Notes: a model not told the origin generated them from the sequence alone. 64,000 nucleotides of DNA from Clostridium hydrogeniformans DSM 21757 (GCF_000686705.1 NZ_JMLJ01000007.1:186001-250000); one strand, 5' to 3'. Numbered from the stretch's first letter, positions 16,784 through 26,357 are shown. Program-made: numbers and translations.

Positions 16784-17611
16784 TTAATTTAAATTAATAA
16801 CTCTTTTTTCACAGGTTATTATCTCTTTAATTGCCTTAGTTGGGCATTTACTTACACAAATACCACATTGAGTACACTTATCATAATCAACTAAAGCTAT
16901 ACTATCTGATACCTTAACTGCTTCTGCCGGACAATTTTTCTCACAGATTTTACATCCTATACATCCCACTGTACAGTTACTACGAACTATTTTTCCCATA
17001 TCCTTAGAGTTACATTGAACTCTAATCTTCTTTTCTACTGGTACTTCATCTATTAGGGATTTTGGACAAACTTTTCTACAAGCACCACAGTTTGTACATT
17101 TTTCTTCATCTACAATTGCAACACCATTTACAACTTCTATGGCATCAAATTCACAAGCACTTACACAGGTTCCGAGTCCTAGACATCCATAAGAACATCC
17201 TTTGTCTCCACCTTCTAAAAGGCTTGCTGATACACAATCTTTTATTCCTTCATATTGAAATTTGTTCTTTGCACTATCACAATTTCCATTACATTTTACA
17301 AAGGCAACTTTCCTCTCTACTGAGCCTACCTTTACCCCCAAAATGTCTCCTATTAAATTTGATACTGATGCTCCACCAACTGTACATGCTGTAATACTAG
17401 CATCTTCTTCAATAACAGCCTTTGCATAAGCATCACATCCTGCAAATCCACATCCTCCACAATTAGCCCCTGGAAGAATCTCTCTTACTCTTGGTATTTT
17501 TTCATCTACTTCAACATGAAATTTCTTTGAAGCATAACTTAAAAGTATACCAAATATTAAACCTAAAATACCCAGGCTTAGAGCTGAGTATACTATACTA
17601 GCTGAATCCAT
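16784..17611 (-). CDS. rnfB: Rnf complex subunit RnfB, polyferredoxin
   Basis: A 275-residue iron-sulfur subunit of the Rnf complex, which passes electrons from ferredoxin to NAD while pumping Na+ or H+. Residues 5-25 are a single membrane helix. Next comes the CGGCGFAGCD cluster motif, then four further ferredoxin-type motifs (CSYGC...GTCVSACE, CTNCGACRKVCP, CIGCKICEKNCP, CTQCGICVSKCP). RnfB is thought to be the entry point for ferredoxin electrons. Last gene of the operon, 10 bases after rnfA. Confidence 0.95.
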   Translation of the reverse strand: MDSASIVYSALSLGILGLIFGILLSYASKKFHVEVDEKIPRVREILPGANCGGCGFAGCDAYAKAVIEEDASITACTVGGASVSNLIGDILGVKVGSVERKVAFVKCNGNCDSAKNKFQYEGIKDCVSASLLEGGDKGCSYGCLGLGTCVSACEFDAIEVVNGVAIVDEEKCTNCGACRKVCPKSLIDEVPVEKKIRVQCNSKDMGKIVRSNCTVGCIGCKICEKNCPAEAVKVSDSIALVDYDKCTQCGICVSKCPTKAIKEIITCEKRVINLN

Positions 17612-17621
17612 ACTCTACCTC

Positions 17622-18200
17622 CTAGTGTATTACTCCTTGGAACCCTAAGAATGCTATAGACATTAATCCAGCAGTGATTAATGTTATAGGAAGACCTCTT
17701 AAAGCCTCTGGAATGTTTTTATTATTATCGATCTTTTCTCTAAGTCCTGCAAGAAGCACTATAGCAAGCATATATCCTGCTGCTGCTCCAAGACCATTAA
17801 ATAATGCCTTTAAAAACCCATAGTCTTCTTTTATATTTATAACTGACATTCCAAGAACTGCACAGTTAGTTGTTATTAATGGTAAATATATTCCTAAAGC
17901 CTTATAAAGAGAAGGACTTAATTTTTGAATAACCATTTCTACAAATTGTACTAATGCCGCAATAACTAATACAAACGCTATAGTATATAAGTAAGTTATA
18001 TTTAATGGCTTTAACACAAAGTGATATACACTATAAGACATAATTGAAGCAAGTCCCATAACAAATGTAACTGCAAGTCCCATTCCTACTGCAGCATCTG
18101 TCTTTTTCGATACTCCAAGAAATGAACAAATTCCTAAAAACTTTGAAAGAACAAAGTTATTTACAAGCATAGCATTTATAAATACTAAAAATATTTCCAT
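17622..18200 (-). CDS. rnfA: Rnf complex subunit RnfA
   Basis: A 192-residue membrane protein with six helices, homologous to RnfE and NqrE. The half-helix motif around NNFVLSKFLGICSFLGVS and the second one ITTNCAVLGM carry the conserved cysteines (Cys25, Cys113) that bind the membrane [2Fe-2S] cluster with RnfE. Length is normal. Cotranscribed between rnfE and rnfB. Confidence 0.95.
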   Translation of the reverse strand: MEIFLVFINAMLVNNFVLSKFLGICSFLGVSKKTDAAVGMGLAVTFVMGLASIMSYSVYHFVLKPLNITYLYTIAFVLVIAALVQFVEMVIQKLSPSLYKALGIYLPLITTNCAVLGMSVINIKEDYGFLKALFNGLGAAAGYMLAIVLLAGLREKIDNNKNIPEALRGLPITLITAGLMSIAFLGFQGVIH

Positions 18201-18222
18201 ATCTTATCACCTTTCTAATGTA

Positions 18223-18894
18223 TTAGTTCTGTGGTTTTACATTACATCCCATGGAGCATTTAGAACAATCATGGATTTTAACCTTATTATTCTTATTTCC
18301 ACTCTTTTTCATCTTGATTATATTTATAATAACCATAAGAATTCCTAAAGTGAAAAATGCCCCTGGTGCTAAAACCATTATAGAAGCTGGCACGTAAGAA
18401 GTTGGCATTATTTGTATCTCAAATAATGTTCCACTACCTATAAGTTCTCTAAAGGATCCTAATATAGTTAATGCTAATGTAAATCCAAGTCCCATACCAA
18501 GACCATCAAAAATTGAAGGAATAACCTTGTTCTTAGATGCATAAGCTTCTGCTCTTCCAAGAATTACACAGTTAACAACTATAAGAGGTATGAAAATACC
18601 AAGAGATTTATAAAGACTTGGAACATATCCTTGGATTAAAAACTCTATTATAGTAACAAAACTTGCTATAACTACTATATAAGCTGGAATTCTTACCTTA
18701 CTTGGGATAAGTTTTCTTATTAATGATATAACAAGGTTAGAGCATATAAGTACCACTGTAGTAGCAATCCCCATACCAAATGCATTTTTAGCATTTGCCG
18801 TAACTGCAAGAGTTGGGCACATTGCTAGCACTTGAACAAATATAGGGTTTTCATCCCATATTCCATTTTTTAATCTTTCAAATAATACTTTCAT
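18223..18894 (-). CDS. rnfE: Rnf complex subunit RnfE
   Basis: A 223-residue membrane protein with six helices, paralogue of RnfA. The conserved cysteine segments are VQVLAMCPTLAVT and VNCVILGRAEAYAS. The C-terminal tail is unusual, with a Lys-rich stretch and KIHDCSKCSMGCNV, a cluster of four cysteines (CxxC...C) that could bind metal or a cluster; this is an observation without known role. Start ATG overlaps closely with the end of rnfG (2 bases). Confidence 0.94.
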   Translation of the reverse strand: MKVLFERLKNGIWDENPIFVQVLAMCPTLAVTANAKNAFGMGIATTVVLICSNLVISLIRKLIPSKVRIPAYIVVIASFVTIIEFLIQGYVPSLYKSLGIFIPLIVVNCVILGRAEAYASKNKVIPSIFDGLGMGLGFTLALTILGSFRELIGSGTLFEIQIMPTSYVPASIMVLAPGAFFTLGILMVIINIIKMKKSGNKNNKVKIHDCSKCSMGCNVKPQN

Positions 18895-18896
18895 AT

Positions 18897-19460
18897 TTAA
18901 GCTCCCTTCTTTAATGTACTATTAAATATTTTTAGAGCTTCATTTACTCCATTTACAACTGCTGTAGAAGAAACTGTAGCACCAGATATACCTTCTACTT
19001 CATTTGCCTTACTTGAAGAGTTTTTTACTAAAGAAAGCTTGTCACCTTTTTTAAGCTGAAATTTATCACTAAAATCTTTTTTCTCTATTTTAGATCCAAC
19101 TCCTGGGGTTTCTGAATGAGATAAGATTTTTATTGCATTTACACTTCCTTCTAAATTTAAAGAAACCATTATCTCTACATCTCCATGGAATCCCTTTGAT
19201 ACAGTCTTAATCAAATACCCACAAGGCACATCATTATTTACACCCTCTAAAATCTCCTTAACATATTCATTAGAAGATAAATCTAGGTTACTTGTCTTCA
19301 CTGTAGTAGCTTCTGGCATTAAAGCCTGAAGTTCTTTTTTATCAATCTTACTATTTTCTTTAATAAGCTCCTTAGTTCCCTCGTAAGAAAATCCAAGTAG
19401 CACTCCTGCTATTGTAGTTACAATACAGAGTATTATTCCAATCTTTACATGATTTTTCAT
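18897..19460 (-). CDS. rnfG: Rnf complex subunit RnfG, covalent flavoprotein
   Basis: A 187-residue subunit with one N-terminal membrane helix (residues 5-25) and an extracytoplasmic FMN-binding domain. The flavinylation motif GISGATVSS is intact, so Thr162 should carry covalent FMN attached by ApbE. Also visible are FHGDVEIMVSL and SHSETPGVGSKI, typical for the family. The stop of rnfD and the start of rnfG overlap, so translation is coupled. Confidence 0.94.
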   Translation of the reverse strand: MKNHVKIGIILCIVTTIAGVLLGFSYEGTKELIKENSKIDKKELQALMPEATTVKTSNLDLSSNEYVKEILEGVNNDVPCGYLIKTVSKGFHGDVEIMVSLNLEGSVNAIKILSHSETPGVGSKIEKKDFSDKFQLKKGDKLSLVKNSSSKANEVEGISGATVSSTAVVNGVNEALKIFNSTLKKGA

Positions 19461-20431
19461 TATACAATAGCCCTCCTTAATTTAGAAAATACCATCTTAT
19501 CTATTAAAGGAGTAAATAAATTCATTATTATTATGGCATAGTATGCACCTTCTGAATTATATCCATATATTCTAAATAATCCAGTTAGTATTCCTGCTAC
19601 TATAGCAAAAATAACTTGTCCCACAAAACTCATAGGAGTTGTGGCATAATCATTGGCCCCAAATATAGCAGCTATCATTATACTACCTGACATAATTCCT
19701 CTTAAAGAGGACTCAAAGTCCATAGCTTCTTTTCCAAAGAAATAATAAAATAAGAAGCAAGTTACTAGATAAATAACCGTAGTGTGGATTTTAATAACTC
19801 CTCTATAGGATAAATATATAAATCCAACAAATAAGGCTAATATGGATACTTCCCCTATGGTTCCAATCTCTTGTCCAACAAATATATCCCAAAGGCTTGG
19901 CAATGTATTTGTTGCCACTTCTGCTCCTGCACCACTAGCTGATGTAACAGCTTCAGTAGCTGCTTCTGCTCCTGATGCAGCTGTAACTGCTTCAGTGGCT
20001 TCAGAAACTTTTATTAAAACAGATGAATAAGAAGTAATTAAAAAAACCTTAGCTGCTAGGGCTGGATTCATTATATTTTGACCTAGTCCTCCAAAAAACT
20101 GTTTGACTATTATTATAGCAAATCCATTAGCTACAACAGGAAGCCATAAAGGAACATGAGGTGGTAATATAAGTCCTATTAAAAGCCCTGTAACTAAAGC
20201 ACTAAAATCTTTTATAGTTATTTTTCTTTTAAATATTTTTTGCCAAAGTGCCTCAAAAAACACACTGGATAATAAAGATACAAGTAAAATATATGCAGCC
20301 TCTTTTTTATAAAAGTATATTCCTGCTCCTGCTGCTGGAAGCAGTGCTATAAAAACATCTCTAATTATAGAGTCTTTATCCTTTTTAGATCTAATAAAGG
20401 GCTTAAAGGATACCCTCATTAGTTTCTCCAT
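19460..20431 (-). CDS. rnfD: Rnf complex subunit RnfD with duplicated motif insert
   Basis: A 323-residue membrane subunit of NqrB/RnfD type with nine to ten helices and the conserved GGLGQNIMNPALAAKVFL segment. RnfD normally carries FMN on a Thr in a DxxTxAT-like motif in the loop after this segment. Here that loop has an exact-length 13-residue tandem repeat (residues 145-157 and 158-170), and each unit has EAVT(A/S)AS, the motif with Asp replaced by Glu and Thr by Ser. Whether FMN is attached to Ser is open. The rest looks intact and the gene is in its normal place in the operon. Confidence 0.92.
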   Translation of the reverse strand: MEKLMRVSFKPFIRSKKDKDSIIRDVFIALLPAAGAGIYFYKKEAAYILLVSLLSSVFFEALWQKIFKRKITIKDFSALVTGLLIGLILPPHVPLWLPVVANGFAIIIVKQFFGGLGQNIMNPALAAKVFLITSYSSVLIKVSEATEAVTAASGAEAATEAVTSASGAGAEVATNTLPSLWDIFVGQEIGTIGEVSILALFVGFIYLSYRGVIKIHTTVIYLVTCFLFYYFFGKEAMDFESSLRGIMSGSIMIAAIFGANDYATTPMSFVGQVIFAIVAGILTGLFRIYGYNSEGAYYAIIIMNLFTPLIDKMVFSKLRRAIV

Positions 20432-20452
20432 AATATCTGTCCTCCTATTATA

Positions 20453-21355
20453 TTATTTTCTCTGTCCAGTAGCTATTCTATGAGCTATATGTCTTCTGCT
20501 TGGACATATATAACTACAAAGTCCACATTTTGTACAAAGATCTCCATTGTATTCCTTAAATCCTGTGCTATCATCATTTATCACAAAGGATTCAAGTTTC
20601 ATTGGAAGAAGTTTAACAGGACATATATAGCTGCATCTACCACAGCTTATACAAGGCGACTCCTCATAGACTACTTCTTTATTAATGGTTAAGCTTTTTA
20701 TTCCTTTAACAACTCTTTCCTCTAAAGAACCTAAAGCTTTTCCTCCTAAGGAACCATTTACGACTACCTTCTCTATAGAGTTAATATCCTCTCCTAATGT
20801 ATTTAGGATATCCTTTACAGCTGCCCCTTTAGGAACTAAATATACTCCTGGGTTTTTAATATGATTTCCTCCTATAGAAAGTAATTTTAAGTTTTCATCC
20901 TCTAATGAATCAGAAAATTCTTCTACAAAATCATATAATTCTACAACCTTGAATTTTTCTTTAATCCCAAGCTTAAAGGCTAAAGCTTCATCTCTTAAAA
21001 ATGAATCCTTGTAGGAAATAGATTTAACATCTATTTTATCTACCTTAGCTAAAAGATTTTCTTTTCCCTTCTCTAATACTATGGAAATTTTAGTGTCATA
21101 TTTCTTAATAAATTTTTCCACTATTCCTTGTAGATTATCCCTATAATTGCTTAAAAGTACGGAATTTGTTTCATCAAAAGGTTCCCTATCAATAGCTTTT
21201 AGAATGATAGTATCTAGATTATCATAATTTTCTGAAGCTACACTTAAGTACTTTTCTTGATTTTCTACTGGAATATCTAGCTTTTTTACTCCTTTAAAAG
21301 GAATTCTCATGGATTTTATTTCCTTAAAGGCTCTATTAAGAGTTAAAAATCTCAT
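20453..21355 (-). CDS. rnfC: Short RnfC-like subunit lacking NADH/FMN region
   Basis: A 300-residue first subunit of the operon; RnfC proteins are usually about 430-450 residues. The C-terminal half is normal: an SLBB-like part (NHIKNPGVYLVPKGAAVKDIL), then two [4Fe-4S] motifs at Cys235/238/241/245 and Cys274/277/280/284. The region around residues 45-80 is alignable with the part after the usual NGAECEP motif (here DREPF). Missing is the whole N-terminal lobe with the glycine-rich GxGGAGFP loop that binds FMN and NADH. The start has a solid AGGAGGG site, so the truncation is not an artefact of start choice. It may accept or donate electrons to another partner than NADH. Confidence 0.88.
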   Translation of the reverse strand: MRFLTLNRAFKEIKSMRIPFKGVKKLDIPVENQEKYLSVASENYDNLDTIILKAIDREPFDETNSVLLSNYRDNLQGIVEKFIKKYDTKISIVLEKGKENLLAKVDKIDVKSISYKDSFLRDEALAFKLGIKEKFKVVELYDFVEEFSDSLEDENLKLLSIGGNHIKNPGVYLVPKGAAVKDILNTLGEDINSIEKVVVNGSLGGKALGSLEERVVKGIKSLTINKEVVYEESPCISCGRCSYICPVKLLPMKLESFVINDDSTGFKEYNGDLCTKCGLCSYICPSRRHIAHRIATGQRK

Positions 21356-21867
21356 TTTCTCCCTCCTATTATGTTTTAAAGAACACTTAATAAGTTATTC
21401 GTTTACTTATTTAATACTTAACAATTTTAACATAATATTAAATCCTGTACAAGAAAACTTGTGGAATACATAGAATCTTAGAGAATTATGCAGAAATGTA
21501 GGATACTTTTAAGGGCAAAAGTATCCTAATTAGATTATATTAATCAATATAAAGAAATATTCTATATTAAAAACCTTAAATCCTTGATTATAATCACCCT
21601 AAATTCTTATACTAATTAACTTTAACTAATATCCAATTAATAATAGGATTTAAATTGCTTAAAATCGACTTTATTTTTATTATATATTTACTAAATCATA
21701 TTAAGAAATATTTTTTCTAAAATATTATTTTAAACCTCTAATAATATATGCTTTTAACTAATAAAATATATGTTTATAATATAAATTATTATTTACATTA
21801 TATATATACTGTTATAGGATATAAGTATCTAAATATAAGTTAATAGTCTAGAAAAGAGGATTTTTCA
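21356..21867. promoter_or_regulatory. Divergent control region rnf / lipid kinase
   Basis: No gene is seen. The region must hold the rnf promoter (leftward) and the lipid-kinase promoter (rightward). At 21500-21527, AGGATACTTTT pairs perfectly with AAAAGTATCCT around a 6-nt loop, 145 bases before rnfC; it lacks a T-run on the rnf strand, so it is more likely an operator or leader hairpin than a terminator. Confidence 0.45.
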
Positions 21868-22752
21868 ATGAAACATTTATTTATAATTAATCCTGCTGCA
21901 GGTAATGGTAAAGCTATCAATTATATAGATGAAATCCATAAATACTTTAAAGATAAAAATGTAAATTATAAAATTAAGGTTACAGAAGATAGAGGGCATG
22001 CTACTCTTATTGCTAAAAAATATTCTTCTTTACATAAAAATCTAAGAATATACTCCTTAGGTGGAGATGGAACCTTAAATGAGATACTAAATGGTATGGC
22101 ATGTAGCTCGGCATCCTTAGGTGTTATACCTTGTGGCACTGGAAATGATTTTATAAAATCAGTATCTAAAGATAACTCCTTTTCAGATATTCTAAAAAAT
22201 ACTATTGAAGGTGAGGAAAAACTTATAGATATAGCCTTAGCTAATGGAAGATATTTTTTAAATATTTCCTCTGTGGGCTTAGACTCTGAGGTAGCCTATA
22301 ACAGTAAAATGTTTAAACAAAAGAGGTTTATCCCCTCTCATATGTCATATTTTTTAAGTCTTTTATATACTCCATTCTATTTTAAAAGCCTACCTCTTGA
22401 AATATACATAGATAATAAAGAACTTAAAGAGGAAAGCATGCTTATGGCTGTATGTAATGGCTCATTTTATGGAGGCGGGATACCTATTTGTCCTGATGCT
22501 AATTTATCTGATGGGAAACTTGATATTTGTTTAGTTAAAAAAGTTTCCTTATTAAAGCTTCTACGCTTTATTCCTAAAGCCTTAAAAGGGAATCATGGAG
22601 AAGCAGAAGAAGTTTTATTTTATAAAGGGCGTAATCTTAAAGTTAAAAGCTCAAAGAACTTTTCTCTTCAATGGGATGGAGAAATATTAAGATGTAATGA
22701 AGCAGAGTTTACCATAATACCTAATGGCCTTAAAGCAATAATACCAAAATAA
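21868..22752 (+). CDS. Diacylglycerol/lipid kinase (YegS/DgkB family)
   Basis: A 294-residue soluble lipid kinase. The DAGK catalytic domain shows NPAAGNGKA, the nucleotide-binding GGDGTLNEILNG and PCGTGNDF; the C-terminal domain contains ANGRYFLNISSVGLDSEVAY and DGKLDICLV. Such kinases phosphorylate diacylglycerol to phosphatidate and recycle lipids used in lipoteichoic acid synthesis (DgkB) or act on other lipids (YegS, BmrU). Stands alone, with GAAAAGAGG upstream and its own terminator. Confidence 0.9.
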   Translation: MKHLFIINPAAGNGKAINYIDEIHKYFKDKNVNYKIKVTEDRGHATLIAKKYSSLHKNLRIYSLGGDGTLNEILNGMACSSASLGVIPCGTGNDFIKSVSKDNSFSDILKNTIEGEEKLIDIALANGRYFLNISSVGLDSEVAYNSKMFKQKRFIPSHMSYFLSLLYTPFYFKSLPLEIYIDNKELKEESMLMAVCNGSFYGGGIPICPDANLSDGKLDICLVKKVSLLKLLRFIPKALKGNHGEAEEVLFYKGRNLKVKSSKNFSLQWDGEILRCNEAEFTIIPNGLKAIIPK

Positions 22753-22753
22753 T

Positions 22754-22775
22754 AAAAGGCACCTAGGTGCCTTTT
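22754..22775. terminator. Bidirectional terminator between convergent genes
   Basis: AAAAGGCACCTAGGTGCCTTTT is a perfect palindrome between the stops of the lipid-kinase gene and convergent xpt, with T-rich flanks on both strands. It overlaps the last codon of xpt. Confidence 0.85.
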
Positions 22776-23346
22776 ATTTAAAACTTATATTACCATTTTC
22801 CATCTTATCGATTATAGCTAAGGATTCTACCCTAACTCCTTCTTTTTCTATTACACTTCTTCCTGGTTGGAAACCTTTTTCTATAACAATTCCAACACCT
22901 ACTGGAACTCCCTCGCCTTGTCTTACTATATCAATAAGTCCTAAAGCTGCGCATCCATTAGCTAAAAAATCATCTATTATGAGTATTCTATCACCCTCAT
23001 TTATAAAGTTTTTATTCACCTTTACATCATAAGTAGTGTTTTTTGTATAAGAATGAACTCTAGAACTTAGCATATTCTTGTCCATATTATCTCCAAGAAT
23101 TTTCCTTGCAAAAACCACTGGAACAAAATCAAAGTATTGCGCTACAATAGTGGCTATTCCTATACCTGAAGCTTCTATAGTAAGTATCTTGTTTATACCA
23201 TCCTCTTTAAACCTTCTTTTAAATTCTTTTCCCATTTCATTAAATAGCTTAACATCCATTTGATGATTTATAAAGCTATCTACTCTTAATATGTTCCCCT
23301 CAGTAACTAATCCTTTTTCTAAAATTACATTCTTTAATAATTCCAT
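22774..23346 (-). CDS. xpt: Xanthine phosphoribosyltransferase
   Basis: A 190-residue purine salvage enzyme that makes XMP from xanthine and PRPP. It has [31 protein letters not shown] at its N-terminus, the segment TIEASGIG, and the PRPP loop [17 protein letters not shown] 23346 gives the normal length; an upstream TTG in frame is itself part of the TTGGAGGG ribosome site. A guanine-type riboswitch lies 210 bases upstream on the same strand, which is the standard control of xpt in Firmicutes: guanine or hypoxanthine binding ends transcription early. Confidence 0.95.
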   Translation of the reverse strand: MELLKNVILEKGLVTEGNILRVDSFINHQMDVKLFNEMGKEFKRRFKEDGINKILTIEASGIGIATIVAQYFDFVPVVFARKILGDNMDKNMLSSRVHSYTKNTTYDVKVNKNFINEGDRILIIDDFLANGCAALGLIDIVRQGEGVPVGVGIVIEKGFQPGRSVIEKEGVRVESLAIIDKMENGNISFK

Positions 23347-23555
23347 AGTAGTTGTACCCTCCAATTTCTTATTTCTTACAGGACAAAAACTTTTGTAATT
23401 AACTTCATTAGTAAGAAATTTAAAACAAAATCTTTAGTTATACACCATCCATAGAATATATAATTAAACCTAAAACAATAAATCTAAAGATGAGAATATT
23501 CCTTAATCCTCTTATACCTTTAGATAGATTTTATATATTTTAGTAATAAATTATA

Positions 23556-23626
23556 TATTCGTAGTCAGGTAATTTACGGCATCCTGGTAGAAACTTCTGA
23601 ACCATATTATCAGATATATACGAATA
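23556..23626 (-). ncRNA. Purine riboswitch aptamer, guanine type
   Basis: Read on the minus strand, the element has P1 (TATTCGTA with TACGAATA), the P2 loop with AATATGG, the core GTTTCTACC, the P3 loop CCGTAAA and the 3' core CTGACTACGA. The base in GA-C-TACG is C, the one that pairs with guanine/hypoxanthine; adenine types have U here. The 210 bases between aptamer and xpt hold a possible terminator stem (AAATCTA with TAGATTT followed by ATTGTTTT). Confidence 0.95.
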
Positions 23627-23748
23627 TTTAATAATATTTTTTATATAATGTATATTATATTATATATATTTTAAAATACAAGCGTTATTCTAGATAAGTA
23701 AAAAATAAAACTCTAGAGCTCATAAATATATAAAAAAAGCGTATTATA

Positions 23749-23771
23749 AAAGGACCGAAATTCGGTCCTTA
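23749..23771 (-). terminator. Terminator of glnS
   Basis: AAGGACCG and CGGTCCTT form a stem right at the glnS stop codon, followed by TTTTATAAT on the minus strand. It overlaps the last codons of the gene. Confidence 0.75.
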
Positions 23772-25430
23772 TTTTTTATCTAGTTTAAAAGAGCTTTTTA
23801 ATGATACTATTCTATTAAGAACTAGATTATTATCTTTGCTATCCTTAGGATCTACATTAAAATATCCATGTCTAAATAATTGATACTTGTCTTGAATCTT
23901 AGCATTTTTCATATTAGTTTCAACAAAACCCTTTAATACTTCCATAGAACTCGGATTAATTTGCTCTAAGAAATGCTTCTCTTCATCAGTGTCATTATCA
24001 AGAATTAATGGTTCATAGATTCTAAACTCAGCAGGAATAGAATCCTTTGCATCAACCCAGTGAATAGTTCCTTTAACTTTTCTACCAGTAAATCCAGTTC
24101 CACTTTTAGTTTCAGGGTCATAAGTACAATGAATTTCTGTTATATTACCATTATCATCCTTTATAAAGTTATTACACTTTACAAAGTAAGCACCCTTAAG
24201 TCTTACCTCGTTTCCTGGGAATAATCTAAAGTACTTCTTTGGAGGATTCTCCATAAAGTCTTCTTGCTCAATATATAACTCCCTAGAAAATGGAACTAAT
24301 CTCTTACCTGCATTTTCATCATCAGGGTTGTTTTCTATCTCAAGCATTTCAACTTCTCCTTCTGGATAGTTGGTTATAACAAGCTTTAGTGGTTTTAAAA
24401 CTGCCATAGCTCGTGGAGCCTTTGTGTTAAGATCTTCTCTTATAAAGTGCTCAAGCATAGCAGCATCTACTACTGAGTTAGCTCTTGCAACTCCTATAGC
24501 TCTACAGAAATTCCTTACTGCTTCTGGAGTATATCCCCTTCTTCTAAGTCCAGCAATGGTAGGCATTCTTGGATCATCCCATCCATCCACTACCTTCTCA
24601 TCTACAAGAAGCTTAAGCTTTCTTTTACTCATTACAGTATTAGTTATATTTAATCTAGCAAATTCTATTTGCTGAGGAGTACTTTCCATTTCACATTCTC
24701 TTACTATCCAATCATATAATGGTCTATGATCTTCAAATTCAAGAGTACATATAGAGTGGGTTATTCCTTCTATAGCATCTTCAAGAGGATGAGCAAAGTC
24801 ATACATTGGGTATATACACCAATTTGTTCCTGTATTATGATGCTCTGCATGAGATATTCTATATATTATAGGATCTCTCATATTAATGTTAGCAGATTTC
24901 ATATCTATCTTAGCTCTTAATACCTTTTCTCCATCTTTAAAATCTCCATTTTTCATTTTTTCAAATAATTGAAGATTTTCTTCTACACTTCTATTTCTAT
25001 AAGGACTTTCAGTACCTGGTTCCTTTAAAGTTCCCCTATAAGTTCTTATCTCTTCTGGAGTTAAATCACAAACATATGCTTTTTCTTTTTTTATAAGAAG
25101 TATAGCTCTTTTATACATCTCTTCAAAATAATCAGATGCAAAATATAAATTATCCCAGTTAAATCCAAGCCACTGAACATCTTCCTTTATAGATTCTACA
25201 TATTCAGTATCTTCTTTAGTTGGATTTGTATCATCAAATCTTAAATTTGTATTTCCCTTAAATTCATCTGCAAGCTCAAAGTTTAAAACTATAGATTTTG
25301 CATGACCTATATGTAAATAACCATTAGGCTCTGGAGGAAAACGAGTTATAATTTTTTTATGCTTTCCATTTTCTATATCAGAAGTTACAATATTTTTTAT
25401 GAAATTTGATGAGGTAATTTCTGTTGACAT
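23769..25430 (-). CDS. glnS: Glutaminyl-tRNA synthetase
   Basis: A 553-residue class I aminoacyl-tRNA synthetase that charges tRNA-Gln. The HIGH motif is in [10 protein letters not shown], the KMSKS-equivalent is VMSKRKL, and the opening [10 protein letters not shown] is characteristic of GlnRS, as is the C-terminal two-barrel anticodon domain ([19 protein letters not shown]). ATG 25430 is preferred over two ATGs that fall on the AAAGGG site. Many clostridia make Gln-tRNA by GatCAB; presence of glnS here does not exclude that. No T-box leader was found upstream. Confidence 0.96.
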   Translation of the reverse strand: MSTEITSSNFIKNIVTSDIENGKHKKIITRFPPEPNGYLHIGHAKSIVLNFELADEFKGNTNLRFDDTNPTKEDTEYVESIKEDVQWLGFNWDNLYFASDYFEEMYKRAILLIKKEKAYVCDLTPEEIRTYRGTLKEPGTESPYRNRSVEENLQLFEKMKNGDFKDGEKVLRAKIDMKSANINMRDPIIYRISHAEHHNTGTNWCIYPMYDFAHPLEDAIEGITHSICTLEFEDHRPLYDWIVRECEMESTPQQIEFARLNITNTVMSKRKLKLLVDEKVVDGWDDPRMPTIAGLRRRGYTPEAVRNFCRAIGVARANSVVDAAMLEHFIREDLNTKAPRAMAVLKPLKLVITNYPEGEVEMLEIENNPDDENAGKRLVPFSRELYIEQEDFMENPPKKYFRLFPGNEVRLKGAYFVKCNNFIKDDNGNITEIHCTYDPETKSGTGFTGRKVKGTIHWVDAKDSIPAEFRIYEPLILDNDTDEEKHFLEQINPSSMEVLKGFVETNMKNAKIQDKYQLFRHGYFNVDPKDSKDNNLVLNRIVSLKSSFKLDKK

Positions 25431-25439
25431 TTTCATCAT

Positions 25440-25759
25440 CCCTTTTCTCGCCTTAATTTATTCTTAAATAAATATATCATAAAAATACAAATGTTTCTAT
25501 AAATATTATTAATTTTGTCTTAGTAATATATGTACTATGCCAGATAATATGTGCTTTTCCCTTAATCATCATATTACCTAAAAAGATATATTATTCCAGT
25601 CTATTATTAAATATCGAATAGTTTTATAAAAAACTTATATACTTTAGTTGTATTATAAATTTATATAGATTTCCTCTATAGTTTTAAAATCCTATTTAAA
25701 ACTTATAAATTAATGGTATAATCTACTTAATTTAAATACAATATCTAGGAGGATATTAA
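25440..25759. other. Divergent promoter region glnS / Nudix gene
   Basis: AT-rich, no gene. I looked for T-box features upstream of glnS and found no TGGNACCGCG-like antiterminator. Promoters for both neighbours must lie here. Confidence 0.4.
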
Positions 25760-26212
25760 ATGGGATATGTTGAGAACCTTCGAAAACTAGTTGGCCATAC
25801 CCCTCTAATACTAATGGGATCTGTGGTTATTATTATAAATAATGAAAATAAAATTCTTCTTCAAAAACGTAAATCTCCTTATATTCTTTGGGGATTACCT
25901 GGTGGACTTATGGAACTATCCGAATCTACTGAAGATACTGCTAGAAGAGAAGTTCTTGAAGAAACTGGTCTAACCCTTGGAAAACTTAAACTAATTGATG
26001 TATTCTCTGGACCAGAATATTTTATAAAATTACCTAGTAAAGATGAATTTTATGTGGTAACTGCTGCTTATTATACTAATAGCTTCAACGGTAAAATAGT
26101 CATAGATAAAAAAGAATCTCTTGAATTTAAATTTATTGACCCTTATGACCTTCCAGAAGAAATGGTTAAGAGTCATAGAAAAATCATAGAAACCTTTCTT
26201 AGTAAAATTTAA
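25760..26212 (+). CDS. Nudix hydrolase
   Basis: A 150-residue Nudix-fold pyrophosphohydrolase. The Nudix box is complete (GLMELSESTEDTARREVLEETGL: GX5EX7REVLEETGL pattern). The strand KRKSPYILWGLPGG precedes it as usual. Substrates of this group are nucleoside diphosphates linked to another moiety; the specific one cannot be told. A strong AGGAGG site precedes the ATG. Single gene. Confidence 0.92.
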   Translation: MGYVENLRKLVGHTPLILMGSVVIIINNENKILLQKRKSPYILWGLPGGLMELSESTEDTARREVLEETGLTLGKLKLIDVFSGPEYFIKLPSKDEFYVVTAAYYTNSFNGKIVIDKKESLEFKFIDPYDLPEEMVKSHRKIIETFLSKI

Positions 26213-26357
26213 TTTTTAAGTATAATTTATCTTTCTACATAAGGCTAAAAATAGGAGTTAATAAGTTATTATTAATTCCTATTTTTTATATAAATTCTAA
26301 ATATCTTCCTTTTGTCATAGTATATATAAATTATGAATATAAAAAGGAGGTATTTCC

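Noticed and set aside
21500-21527. Hairpin before rnfC as a riboswitch
   Set aside because: It is a simple 11-bp stem without conserved loops or a terminator/antiterminator pair; more likely an operator or mRNA stem.
22774-23364. Longer xpt reading from the upstream TTG
   Set aside because: That TTG is part of the ribosome-binding site; the ATG at 23346 gives the family length of 190 residues.
25440-25759. T-box leader of glnS
   Set aside because: I looked for the TGGNACCGCG antiterminator core and a specifier loop upstream of glnS and found neither.
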